Assembly: GCA_035235625.1 (NCBI GenBank)
Contig: CP141140.1
Coordinates: forward strand, 63,976,581-64,040,580
Length of the DNA stretch: 64,000 nt
From: Saururus chinensis
Taxonomy: Eukaryota > Streptophyta > Magnoliopsida > Piperales > Saururaceae
Reading direction: 5' to 3'
Position 1 is the stretch's first letter. Each line of letters starts with the position of its first letter. The notes under the pieces were generated by a model. The model searched no databases. It was given only the letters and a program-made list of their open reading frames with translations, and had not been told where the DNA came from. Below, one piece after another: positions 48,348 through 58,812 of the stretch. A program made the translations under genes and the position numbers.

Positions 48348-49484
48348 TCATAACATTAAAACATATATTCTACATACAAGTGAGTACTCATGCAGCTCTA
48401 TACTTTTGATAAATAGCATGATTGATTAGAATGTATAATAACATAATGCATACATGTTTTTTGTGAAGTATTACTGTCAAAATATAAAATTATTTAAAAA
48501 AAAGCATTGGAAACATCTAAACAATCAATGATTTATGAGTTATAATCAAATGAGAAACATGCTATCTAGAAGGACCATGGGTGATGAAAGACCCAACTGG
48601 GTGGGCAAGTTCTAAACTGGGTTTCAAGGCCCAATAATGGATCCCAAATTCAATTTGAACATTCTCAAAGTTCCAGTTCGATCATTATTAGTCACATCGA
48701 CAAGGTCTTAGCGATATAAGGCTTTTGGGCCCGTCTAAGTAGAAAATAAGATCTAGCATATATGTAGGAGATGCTTAGACACTAAAAGTTGAGTTTTTTT
48801 AATGTATGTCTATATTTGTCCGTGTCTCCCATGTATGTAGCATACGGACTTAGATGAAATATAATATAAATACAGACTTAGATAAAATATAATATAAGCT
48901 AGGCCAGACATAGACAAAAGGTATTTATATAGCGGACGGATACAAATAACCCTATATTTTCATCCGTTTTTGTACCCAACGCAAACTTAGAGCAGCCCAA
49001 TTCCTCTTCCGTAACCTTTTCGTGGTCACTATCTACTGTTCTTAAACTAAAAAAAGTGACATTGATTAAAAATTCAAACAAATATATGCAACCCAACAAT
49101 ATGACAAAAATATTTGAAAATGCCGGGATGCATGAGTTATAAAAACACGGCCAAGTTTCAAGGTAATAAAGACACATGACAAAAGCGTCCTTTTCTTCTT
49201 TGGTGAAGCATCACTCTCGTAAATTTATTTTATTGTTATATATTAGAGGGGACCTAGTCTACAATGGGGCACAAAGCGATGTAGGCACTATGGCGATTAG
49301 ATCAAAATTTAATTGCCCGCGCTTACCCGTGATTATGCCACTTCGTTGCATAGCAACAAAGTGTGCACCAGTGCTTTAAAACCCCGCCGGGCTTCTTTAC
49401 TAGTGTCGGTCGATTTTTCGAGCCAGGTTATTTAGATATAAAACTGTGACCCGGCCACCGATCTACATAAGTCGACAAGTTAGT
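48348..49484. other. No gene recognised
   Basis: AT-rich flank right of the Mutator element. Open frames at 48899-49177 (minus) and 49176-49379 (plus) show no family motif. The stretch near 49255-49480 is less AT-rich but unassigned. Confidence 0.4.
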
Positions 49485-49856
49485 ATTCCCTTCGTCTTAA
49501 GGCTCTATTTTGACAAAAAAATTATGTTTTATATTAATAATTTTACTTTATTAAATTTTAGTGGTTGAGTACTTAAAAAATATAATAAGTTTATTTTACC
49601 GTTTCTTAGATATGGTTATTTTAGTTATTTTATTTTATTAAATTTTAGTCGTTGAGTACTTAAAAAAAATATGATAAGCTTATTTTCCCTTCTCTTAGAT
49701 AAGGATGTATTAATAATTTTATTTTATTAAATTTTAGTGGCTGAGTACTTAAAAAAATATGATAAGTTTATTTTCCCTTCTTTTAGATATGAGTTTCACC
49801 ATCCAATAACAACTATTATTTTTTTAAATATAGATATTAATATAAGATGAAGGGAG
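49485..49856. mobile_element. Stowaway-like MITE with an internal triplication
   Basis: The left end ATTCCCTTCGTCTTAAGGCT and right end ATTAATATAAGATGAAGGGAG form imperfect inverted repeats. Inside, a unit of about 115 bp (TTATTAAATTTTAGTGGTTG, GAGTACTTAAAAAATAT, AAGTTTATTTTCCCTTC) is repeated three times in tandem between about 49545 and 49795. Confidence 0.65.
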
Positions 49857-49951
49857 TCTGTATTAATATTAAGTAGTCAGCATTGAGTAACAAAGTAATA
49901 TATTCTTATATACCATATTAAAAAGTAATGTCATTACAAAGTAACACAATA

Positions 49952-50054
49952 CTCCTCTCCTCCTATATCAAGTATTTTATTTAATTTTTTAAAATAAAAT
50001 AAATTTAATTTATTTAAAAAAATAAAATAGGATATTTAATATGAGATAGAGGAG
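49952..50054. mobile_element. Short Stowaway-like MITE flanked by TA
   Basis: The ends CTCCTCTCCTCCTATATCAA and TTAATATGAGATAGAGGAG are inverted repeats. TA lies at 49950-49951 and 50055-50056. At 103 bp with an AT-only centre, it could fold into one hairpin. Confidence 0.75.
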
Positions 50055-50209
50055 TATGTTGATGCTTCCACAACATACAAAGCTAAATTTGATAAGGTTG
50101 AATATAATTGATTTAGTACTAAATTATGTTTTTCTTGAGCTTTTCTTTGATAAAGTTGTCAAATTTTTTTATGTTGGAATAGGTAAGATCTACTTTTACG
50201 AAAATTATA

Positions 50210-50414
50210 TTCCTTTTATCCTATATTAATAGCTATATTTAGAAGAAAAAAAAATATTTTTTATTGGATAGTAAAAGTTATATATAAGAGGAGAGGAAAT
50301 CAGTTAAGTACTCTTTATTTAGTATCTAACTACTAAAATTATAAAAAAATATAGCTATCAATATGAAACTAACCTTTTTACTAAAAAGAAACTATTAATG
50401 TGTGATTGAGGAAA
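50210..50414. mobile_element. Stowaway-like MITE (~205 bp)
   Basis: The left part ATTCCTTTTATCCTATATTA and right part ACTATTAATGTGTGATTGAGGAAA form an imperfect inverted repeat with an AT-rich interior. It is the third MITE of this type within one kilobase. Confidence 0.6.
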
Positions 50415-51379
50415 TAATAATCAAACGAATTTCTCTAACAAAAACTCTCCAACTATGCCACGGAAAATTTTAGTTTGGATAGAAAAAAGTAGGCCATGAG
50501 CTGGAGACATAATTGAGTACTCCCAGGATACCCTCTAAGAATTATTTCAACTTTACATGAGTTATGTAAGTCATCGATCGTCAAGATCGCATATGTTAAC
50601 ACACATTAACATAAATAAATAAAAATTCCCCTTATACTAACATGTATGTTGTCCATCCTACGACCATCATGCAGCTTCCCTAAAAAATAGTAAATTCGAC
50701 CTGACACTCCCGGAGTACCCAATAATTTCTCCAACCAAATACCCGTATTCTCTATCCAACCAAAACCCACGTCATGTTGGATGATTTTGCAGGACAAATT
50801 ACTTGGACCTGGATAAGCTACCTCTTTTTAAGGCCTCCATCTAGGGAGTTTTCTCGGAATCAAAATCCAAATTTACTAAACAGGCATAAGTTCAGAACTT
50901 GGATATTAATTGCCCGAGTGTCCTTCACCCTCTGCCTGCAACAGGAAATCAAAATTATCCTCATTTGCTCCATGAGCAGTCAACTCTACTTATGTGGAAG
51001 CAGTAATTAGCCCACACAGAATATTTTGAACGATTCTACGTGACATGAGCAGTCTTCCATGAAGGAAGAAGTTTCTGCTACAGGCATAGTTCGTTCCATG
51101 ACGAAGTTTCTGCTACAGGCATAGTTTGTTTTGGAAAGTTTTGGCTGAAATTTTGTTGGATTGACAGAGAAAACATGGCCTCAATCTCCCATTCGTAAAC
51201 TCCTTCCATGGTATTCTAGTTCTAAACTGGTTATACGGCGTTACATCCAGATCGGTAAATGCACAATTTCCACATCTCATATCAGAATTGAATCAACCAA
51301 AACTGCAAAAATGAATTCTTCCTGGAAGAGTCCGTATACAGTTTATTTGCTGCAACGCTACCTGTTGATTACTTTACAA
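50415..51379. other. Intergenic DNA, including the 3' flank of the TRM-like gene
   Basis: No gene was seen. A short tandem duplication of about 43 bp (CGAAGTTTCTGCTACAGGCA-type word) lies at about 51065-51135. The segment next to 51380 is the probable 3' untranslated region of the minus-strand gene. Confidence 0.45.
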
Positions 51380-52774
51380 TTAGAAATCAGGTCCTGAGAG
51401 CTCAGCTACAAGATCGAGGAGAAGAGAATCAAGAATCTGTAACCCAATTTCATCCCCCGTCTCCCCAGCTTTCCACCAGTCCCTTGAAACCCAGTTCATA
51501 TCTCTGACTATATCTGCTTCTGGTATGATGAGAGTTCCCATCCACGTCCTCGAATCATTCTGAACTTCTGGAACCTCACCTTTTTTCTGCTCCGTTTTCA
51601 GGTCTCTGACAGTGATGGAATTGGGTAACGGGGCTGAATTTGGTTTACTGGAAGAGACTTTGATTCTGGGCTCTACTGCTTTGTGTCTCCAACCTTGCTC
51701 TGAGCGATGAAAGTTTCTCAATTTCATGCATTTCCTACCACAAATCAATACTAAGTACTAGAGGTAAGGAAAGGAAGTAGTACCTGATGCAAGAAAATCA
51801 GTCGCTGCCTCAAAGGGCCGATCGAGGACTGAGACCGGACTCGAGTTCTCCGAACTGGATTCGGATTCGGATTTCTTCTCTACAGAGATATCAATTTTTC
51901 CCTTCCTGATGCCGACTTTGCTGCGGTTTGGAGAAGAGGGAGAAGATTCTCCCTGCTGGACCAAAATATGAACTTCTGATCTCCGTGCTCTGTTTTGCTT
52001 GCGCTTGAATTCCCTGCCATTATCTTCCCCTGTAGAAGGATTCGCCCTCCTCTCTGAAACTTTCTTCCTGCCGTAGTCTATCTCTTCATCGCTCTTTTTC
52101 TTCTTCTGATGGACTTTTTCATCGCTCTCCTTACTCTTCTTCTTCTCGTCTCTTCTTCGCTCCTTTTCCTTCTGCGTGCCTGAATATCTCTTACTCTCCT
52201 GTACTTCTCTAATGGACCAGTCTGTTTTGGGCCTCTCCTTTAGATCCAATTCGAAGCTCAGAAGCAGAAAATCCTCGTTCTCTTGCCGCAGAAAAGTGGG
52301 AATCTCGCGGAACGAGCTAGATGTCTTCACTCTCCGGTGATTCTTCTGCTGAATTGGGTCCGAAGGGTCCGAATCAATCCATCTGTGGAGGGAATTGGCA
52401 GACCGGCTTCGGCCGATCGAGTCTGGAGTTCTGGGCATCCAGTCGAACTCCGGCATGGACTCGAGACCCATCAGCCTGGCGACGATGTTCGGCGAGGGAG
52501 CTGCGATCTCTGCCTCGAACGTCTTCTCCTTTCGCTCTTCTATTTCTTCTCGGGGAGGAGAGGAGCCAGTTCTGGAGAAGTCTTCAAAGTCGCCGGAGGA
52601 CTGCACAGTGGCGAGGTTTCTGCAGAGAAGCCTGCGGAAGATACCAGAGAGACAGCTGGCCGTGGCATTTTCTGGGTTGCGAAAATTGGCTGTGGGAGAG
52701 GAGATCTTCATATCTGGAGTAGAAGGAAGCTGAACCCGGAATATGGGTGTGCTGGAATCAGCATGAGAAAGCAA
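51380..52774 (-). CDS. TRM/LONGIFOLIA-like protein (DUF3741/DUF4378 type), two exons
   Basis: Exon 1 is 52774-51784 and exon 2 is 51699-51380, giving 436 residues. The donor CATCAG/GTACTA at 51783 and acceptor TTTCATCGCTCAG ending at 51700 bound an 84-bp intron in phase 1; this acceptor is the one that keeps the C-terminal frame open. Near residue 40 is TASCLSGIFRRLLC, a common opening of this family. At 97-108 is NIVARLMGLESM, the VARLMGLE motif of TRM proteins. The middle is highly charged and Lys/Glu-rich (about 195-245) and probably disordered. The end (WVSRDWWKAGE, IGLQILDSLLLDLVAEL) resembles the C-terminal DUF4378 helix. Related proteins attach to microtubules or recruit TON1/PP2A components and affect organ shape; that role is inferred. 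A second in-frame Met at residue 22 could be the true start. Confidence 0.85.
51700..51783 (-). other. Intron of the TRM-like gene
   Basis: An 84-bp GT...AG intron on the minus strand. A closer acceptor at 51735 would leave only 49 bp and the wrong frame, so the one at 51700 is preferred. Confidence 0.7.
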
Positions 52775-53640
52775 GAGATAATTGATTAAACCCTGAAAGA
52801 ACCCAATTTGTGATTCGTTTGAAGTTACTGATCAGAGACAAGAGAAGGGGGGAAGACCAGAAGAGTGGAAGCTGGGAACTGGGAGTGATCAGTTCAGGAT
52901 GGGAAGAAGACAGGAGATAGGTTTTCTATAGTGCAAAACGAAGGAGAACAAGATAGCGGATTGACTTTTTAGAAAGCTACGAGTCCAATTCAGAGGAATA
53001 GAAAGAGAGCAGAAGATAGCAAATGGGCGTGACGAATGCAGGACGAGAAGAAGACAGAATTGATTTCAGGAGGAAAAGGAAGTCAGGCTTGTTTATTACT
53101 GATGAGACTAGGGACAGACAGAGAGCAGGTAATTAAAATCAGAAACGGGCAAATAAGTTGATCAAATTCGGAAGAGCAGAGGACAGCAGGGAATTGATTC
53201 CAGGATGGAAGATCAGAAGCAGAACCCTGACTGTTTCGTATTGATTAGACCAGAGACAGAAAGAGAAACAGTGTGATGGACCTCAACTGTGCAAGGAAGA
53301 AAAGAATGAGGCAAACTCGAAGGGGAAAAGAAAAGAAGGTAAAAAGGGAAAGAAGAAGAAAACAACAAAGAAGGGGGCGGGATTTGGATTTGAATTAGGA
53401 GATTCCCAATATTTCATGTATCATGTGTGGAGAAAAAAAAGTCTACAACATAGACTTGGGCCATGGCTCCGACCCCAGACACCTTTTTTATCTGATAAGA
53501 TAAGAAAGAAACTGTTATACCAACTCCTTTTTATCTCACCCAGTTTGAATGGGGGAGGAACTGATCTCAGCTGCCGACTCTTCTGGGCATGTGCTTCTGA
53601 GACTTGACGGCCATGGATTCATACTGGACGCGGCGAGACT
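52775..53640 (-). promoter_or_regulatory. Leader and promoter region of the TRM-like gene
   Basis: On the plus strand this stretch is purine-rich (AAGAGAAGGGG, GAAAAGAAAAGAAGG), so it is CT-rich on the gene strand, as is common in plant leaders. A CTGATAAGATAAG word at about 53490 contains two overlapping GATAAG boxes. The transcription start is not determinable by eye. Confidence 0.4.
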
Positions 53641-54195
53641 TGGGGAGCAAAATGGCACTTACCAGTCGTTGGCGCAGAGAGACTGTGACCGACACCGCTG
53701 ATTGGGGATTTCCGTTTTCGAGTGCACGGCCGACGTTGCTGACTTTGGTCGTTCTGGGTGGAGCTCAGGTCTCTGTCAGCAGTGAACAGTACGCTCTGCG
53801 CCTCTGCATGCGGGGCTCACGACGATGGTTGATAGCTGAAGACCGTGTCCCTGAATTAATGAGCACGCTGATGCACCATGTACGGCTTTTGTTTTTAGAC
53901 TCATCTTTTTATAATAATTTTACCTACCAAAAATGAGAATGTTGAAAAATATAACTACGTACTTTTGAAGTTATACGACATTGATGCGCAAAAAACAAGT
54001 ACAACATTATAAAAAAGAGTTAAATAAATAATTATGTTTTAATTTATTTTTTTATTTTTTTTATGAAAAAGTGCCTTAACCCCAATGCATGTGGGCGTTT
54101 GAAACATGAGGATTGATAATGGCAAAGTTTGTGAAAATATTCCCAACTTGGTTAGTATATGGAGAGTGGCCGGATAGTGCAAGCCGGACTAGTGC
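53641..54195. other. No gene recognised
   Basis: Mixed-composition DNA grading into AT-rich sequence. The 110-codon frame at 53604-53936 has no motif and overlaps the promoter side of the TRM-like gene. Confidence 0.4.
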
Positions 54196-54199
54196 AAGT

Positions 54200-55250
54200 A
54201 CAGTGGGATGGGGTGGCGCACCAAGTTAAAAATTGATCTTTATAATTAATTTATAGGAAATTATGTATAAAACTCAAATCAGTTAGCAATAAACTTTTAT
54301 TCAAACATAGATCATGCAATTAAGAAAATAAATAGAAACAATAGCGTACTAACCTAGGCATTCTAGCCCTTGCACGCCCTTGAATCAACTGATTTGCCCA
54401 CCACAATCACAAACAAGTAAGGGAAAAAGGGGAATACCTTTATGTGTTGATCTCTCATAAACCAATGCTTAGATTAAAGAAGTCTCAGCAAGAACTCAGC
54501 CCAATTAATCACCGAGATGTCCCAGCAATAGAGGAGAGTCTTCTCTTTCTTTCAGCCAACCTAAGAGGTCTTGGAGAAGGGAAGAGAGGGGCATCCAGTA
54601 GCTTTTCCCAAAGCTAGTGCAGGCCGCACCAAAGAGAGAGAGAGGGGAGCGACTAGATTGGGAAAGAGGAGACAAGAGGGGGGCGAGCCACACTTTGCTT
54701 AGGGCTTCTCCTCCCTTGCTCTCCCTTAAATACCCCCTTGCATTCCTATCTTAAGCGGGCCTATAAGTGGGTTGTTCTTATTTGGGCTTCTTAGCTTTAT
54801 TTCTTTCAGTTCAACCTGAGGTTCATACACAACGAGAGTAGGCTCTGTCTCTCAAAGCCCGCGGAGGCCTGGACCTCCTGTACACGACTAAGCTTCCGAT
54901 AGGGTTGACCCTTCGCTAACCACAGGTCCCACCATCGACACATAATTCGTGTGTCTAGGGCCCACAACGTGTTAATATACGACCTAATCGAACGCCTAGT
55001 GTGCATGTGTGACATCGACGGGTCCTATTCGAATTAATATAACGAATGCACATGTGGGGTCGGTGTAACCGCCCTCACCACCTTTGGACCTCGTGGCCTG
55101 AACCGACTCACCCAGATTGCAAGAACGTTGGACCAAAATGGGCCCAAGCCCATTCCATAGTCCAACAGTAACATGAATCATGATACACATATCCATTCTT
55201 GAACCAATTATAAGATGCCAGAAGATTGTGAAGATGCAGCATAACACCTC
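54200..55250 (-). mobile_element. Probable LTR remnant, minus orientation
   Basis: Read on the minus strand, it begins around TGTTATGCTGCATCTTC (55244). It has GGGCTTGGGCCC and AGGCCCGC-type stretches, a TATTTAAGGGAG TATA-like box near 54727, and then a CT-rich transcribed-looking segment. This layout is typical of an LTR U3-R-U5. A matching TG end is clear only at 55244; the other end near 54200 is unresolved. Short frames inside are chance. Confidence 0.45.
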
Positions 55251-55278
55251 TCGGGGTCCATTGCCAAAAAATCAGTGT

Positions 55279-55897
55279 AATGACATTTTACCCATTTTTG
55301 GCTTAAGGGTGGATGGAAAAAAATAACTTAAAAGATATTTTCATCAAAACTCTCCTTAGAGGGAGGGTTAAATTACAAATGTATTTTTAAAATAATATAA
55401 TATTTTATAAAAAATATGATTTAGAATATGTTTTTTTCAATTAAAAGATAATAAGCAGGTTGTAACTCTTTTTTAAGGGGAAAGTTAAGTGTTATTTGAT
55501 AACCACTTTTCCCTTCATTTGATTTGTGTCAACTTTTCTTGAATCTTATTTGGATGTCATTGTATATATTAAATTATTTTTTTAATAAATATTAGTAAAT
55601 AATTATTGTTTAGCAACCCATATTAATTATTTCTCCATAAATTTTAAACAAATGGCCTTAAAATTTAAATTTGTGTTAAAAACTGTCATGAAGTTTATTT
55701 ATAAAAAAACTCCTCATGAGGACCTTTTTATACAAATGGCTTACAAATCCTCATAATAACTCCTTACCAATTTTGAGGCATATTAATGACTCATTCATCT
55801 ATAAAGGAATTTTTGAAGCAAAATGTTATTTTCTTCACCTTCAAATGTGTTATCAAATGACATATTACGCTAAAAAAATGGGTAAAAAGTAAAATCT
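55279..55897. mobile_element. Possible MITE (~620 bp)
   Basis: GACATTTTACCCATTTTTGGC at 55280 and the inverted GCTAAAAAAATGGGTAAAAAG at 55871 form one inverted-repeat pair around AT-rich sequence. No target duplication could be shown. Confidence 0.4.
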
Positions 55898-56330
55898 TTA
55901 TAAATGGGATGTTTTGGCCTTCATAGAAAATCCTAAAGTAAAACTACTTCGAAGCAGTTGCCAAACATGCAATCTCTAAATTTCCTTAGTGTCCGGTCAC
56001 TTGGCTTGTTGACTACTGGCTTGAGCATCATGCAATTAACATGCTAGTCGCACCGCAAGGACATTTGCTGATACTTCCGCCAGATGCGATGAGGAATAAT
56101 ATGGGAACTAAAAGAAGAAAGTTGCAATGGAAGCGCCCATAGTTATCACGAATCACTCCGCCAGCTGCGTCCTAGTTAATTAAATGATTGGCGGAATGCT
56201 TCGACAAAGTTGGCAGCAGCCCAATCTGGTGGAGGAGTTGGCCATGGGATGAACCATTCGTTGCTGATTGCACTAAAGACCCTATTTTTTTTTACATGTT
56301 ATTTTATAAATTTTATTATTTAAAATTTTT
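55898..56330. other. No gene recognised
   Basis: Between the possible MITE and the LTR remnant is 430 bp of moderately GC-rich DNA with no open frame or repeat that I can assign. Confidence 0.4.
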
Positions 56331-56339
56331 TTAAGTTTG

Positions 56340-56540
56340 GTTATAGTTCGTTGAGACGAGTGTAACAAGTTAAAAATATAAAAATTGGAGGTCAAGAATA
56401 AAAGTTATAACCTTGGGAAGTGTACTCTACCAGTGTGATACACTTCTAAACTACAGGTTAACCAGTCCATAAGTGGTCTAATTTCATAGGGCTTGTCAAT
56501 ACAAGCTCAACGGTATAAAGAACACACAAAACGGAGTTTA

Positions 56541-56628
<88 letters not shown>

Positions 56629-57521
56629 CCAGTCCATAAGTGGTCTAATTTCATAGGGCTTGTCAATACAAGCTCAACGGTATAAAGAACACACAAAACG
56701 GAGTTTAGGATATATATATATATATATATATCCGGCTCGGCTCGGCGCGGCGTGCACCAAACGCGCGTGATGTGCCACCATTTTCGGTGGCACCCACCGG
56801 AACGGCGGCGCACTGTTGTTCCCTCTGCCTATAAAACCCTCCTCCGGCCATAATTTTTACCCAAATCCAATTTTCTACCCTCTTCACTGTATTCCCCGCA
56901 ACGCCTGTACACATGATATGCAACACTAAGGGCAGTTCCTATAATGCATGTACACCTCGTATACAACACTTTCCCACGTGTGTGCGCCCCAGCACATGTC
57001 ACGAGTAGTCCGCTCCGCTACCCCGTGACAGCACACAGGACTAGGATATCATGGAAATTTCCCTTTCCTTCCATCTCCCGTTGCCCCATGAGTGCGGGTG
57101 TAAATTGTCTAGTATCACGACATTCTGTGACGATGTTTTCAAGACTTGTATCGTTTTGTTTGATTGATTTTGAAAGAAAGATGACACAATATTTTTACGT
57201 GCACGAAGCATATTTTTAGAACTTAACTCAGCCTACAGAGTATGAATTTACTCACCCACCCTCAAATTTTGTAGGTGTGTGACTCGAATCTGAAGGAGTC
57301 GACGAAGAGCTTTCTTAAATTACAGTTTTGTACCTTTTTTTTGTATTTTATGTAAATTTTGTACTGACTGATGTATAAAGGTATGTTATGCCCAATTTTG
57401 AAAATCTTTGTATAATACAAAATATGTTGTAATTACTCTTTTGGTACACTGTGATCCTTGACAATTGTAATTAAATTTTGTTACGTTGTCAAAAATTGTT
57501 ATAAATATGAGGGGTGTTACA
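56340..57521 (+). mobile_element. 5'-truncated LTR ending in GGGGTGTTACA
   Basis: The right end ATGAGGGGTGTTACA matches the 3' ends of the LTR family at 6662 and 2504. Internal words GAGACGAGTGTAAC, TTGGAGGTCAAGAATAAAAG and CTTGGGAAGTGTACT parallel those at 4640-4710 in the outer LTR. A TATA-like box, GCCTATAAAACCC, lies near 56826. The part 56885-57060 is shared with the decayed piece at 17880-18180. The left end is missing or obscured. Confidence 0.65.
56460..56731. repeat. 83-bp direct duplication around (AT)n tracts
   Basis: The block 56460-56542 (AACCAGTCCATAAGTGGTCT ... GGAGTTTAGG) is repeated, apparently without change, at 56627-56709. Each copy is followed by an (AT)n run: 56543-56626 (about 84 nt) and 56710-56731. 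Minus-strand frames rich in Ile-Tyr come only from these runs. Confidence 0.92.
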
Positions 57522-57759
57522 ATCAGACCATATGGGAAGTATGAAGATGTGAAAATCTTAAGTTCCCTATGCAAGATGAAATACTCTCTTTAAGACTGTA
57601 GGGAGGGAAGAAGTAGCATTTTTAAATATCTTCGTTTTATGGGTGGTCCAAATTCATTAACCCCGGCCCACTGAGAATAGGAATTTCACAGATTTTTTTT
57701 AATGATACAAAGAGGCCAAAACCTAGATAAAAGATCAAGTTCCATGTATTCATAGTTAA

Positions 57760-58590
57760 CAAAATAGTGACCACCTATTCCATGTATTACTTTTCTCTTA
57801 CTAAGGATATCTTTTCTCTCATCGCAAAATTCTGGCGGGGACAACGGGGCACAGAGCAACAAATTTATTGGGTCAGCCCAAAAAATTTGTGCATGCCAAT
57901 GGAAGAGGGAGAGATGAGTTTCAAGAACCTAAGGCTATTCAACCTCTCCCTCATTGCAAAATAGGGATGGAGGATCCTAAAAAATAAAGGTTATTTATTG
58001 GCTCGGGTCTATAGGTTGTATTTCCTAGCTAGCACCTTCTTGGAGGCAACCACTAGGCAATCCTCTTGTATTGCTTAGAGGAGCAGTGTTGCTGGTAGAG
58101 ATATCCTTGATAAGGGCTTAATATAGAGGGTGGGAAATGGGCATAGAAATCGAGTTTGGACTCCCACACCCCTTCAATTTCAGAGGCATTACCCAATCAA
58201 AAGTCTTGGCAGCAGAAGCCCATGTTTGCAACCTCATTGATTGGGTCACATGCACTTGGAAGGAGAGTCTTGTTAGAGTAGTCTTCTTACCTATCGACGA
58301 CTATGCTATCCTCAACATACCCCCTCCTGCTTCCCCACCCTGGGCTCTTCCCTCGCTCCCCAAACTCTTTAGTGTGGACCGCCACCCCAAATGGAGTGTA
58401 AACTATTAGGAGTGCTTATAAGCTGGTTGTGGATGCAAGAACTGCTAAGGTTGGTGAAAGCCCATGTAGGAGGGTCATCAACAAAGTTTGAAAGAACATT
58501 TGGAACCTTGAGGCTCACCCAAAGGTTTGTCACTTTGCATGGAGGGTTCTTAGGGAGGAATATTTTTGCAAGCTAATTAAGTGAATGGGT
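57760..58590 (+). mobile_element. L1-type LINE remnant: RT C-terminal and zinc-binding region
   Basis: Plus-strand frames give LINE polyprotein sequence: IAKFWRGQ near 57822, FKNLRLFNLSLIAK (57921-57962) followed after a stop by GWRIL, then LARVYRLYF and FLEATTRQSS, GRDILDKGL and RVGNGHRNRVW (58096-58160). After a frameshift come CNLIDWVTCTWKESLVRVVFLPIDDYAILNIP (in several steps, 58228-58330) and RFVTLHGGFLGR. These match the zf-RVT segment of plant L1 elements. Stops and shifts make it dead. The reverse-transcriptase core is absent to the left. Confidence 0.8.
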
Positions 58591-58812
58591 CAAATGCCTA
58601 TGTTATGAATTATCTACATATTAGTTAAATGGATTGGTCAAATACCTATGCAATGAATTTCATGCATGCTTGTTAATTGAAGTGTTTATATGTTTATGCA
58701 AAAGATTATACACATGGTAGTTAGATGGATTGTTTATATGCATATGCGATAAATTATATACATGCTAGTTAGATGGATTATATGTATGCTTACACTATGA
58801 GTTATGTCGGAT
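58575..58812. repeat. Tandem repeat, about 4-5 copies of a ~48-bp unit
   Basis: The degenerate unit has words TAGTTAGATGGATTG, TATATGCATATGC and ATAAATTATATACATGC. Copies near 58610, 58660, 58718 and 58766 have diverged. It lies at the left end of the interrupting LTR element. Confidence 0.65.

Noticed and set aside
51735-51783. 49-bp intron in the TRM-like gene using a nearer acceptor
   Set aside because: Too short for a plant intron and leads into the wrong reading frame; the acceptor at 51700 keeps the frame.
52283-52789. 168-codon plus-strand frame and its overlapping neighbours
   Set aside because: Antisense to exon 1 of the TRM-like gene; no motif, and the minus strand carries the conserved VARLMGLE motif.
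56538-56926. Minus-strand Ile-Tyr-rich open frames
   Set aside because: They translate the (AT)n tracts and nothing else.
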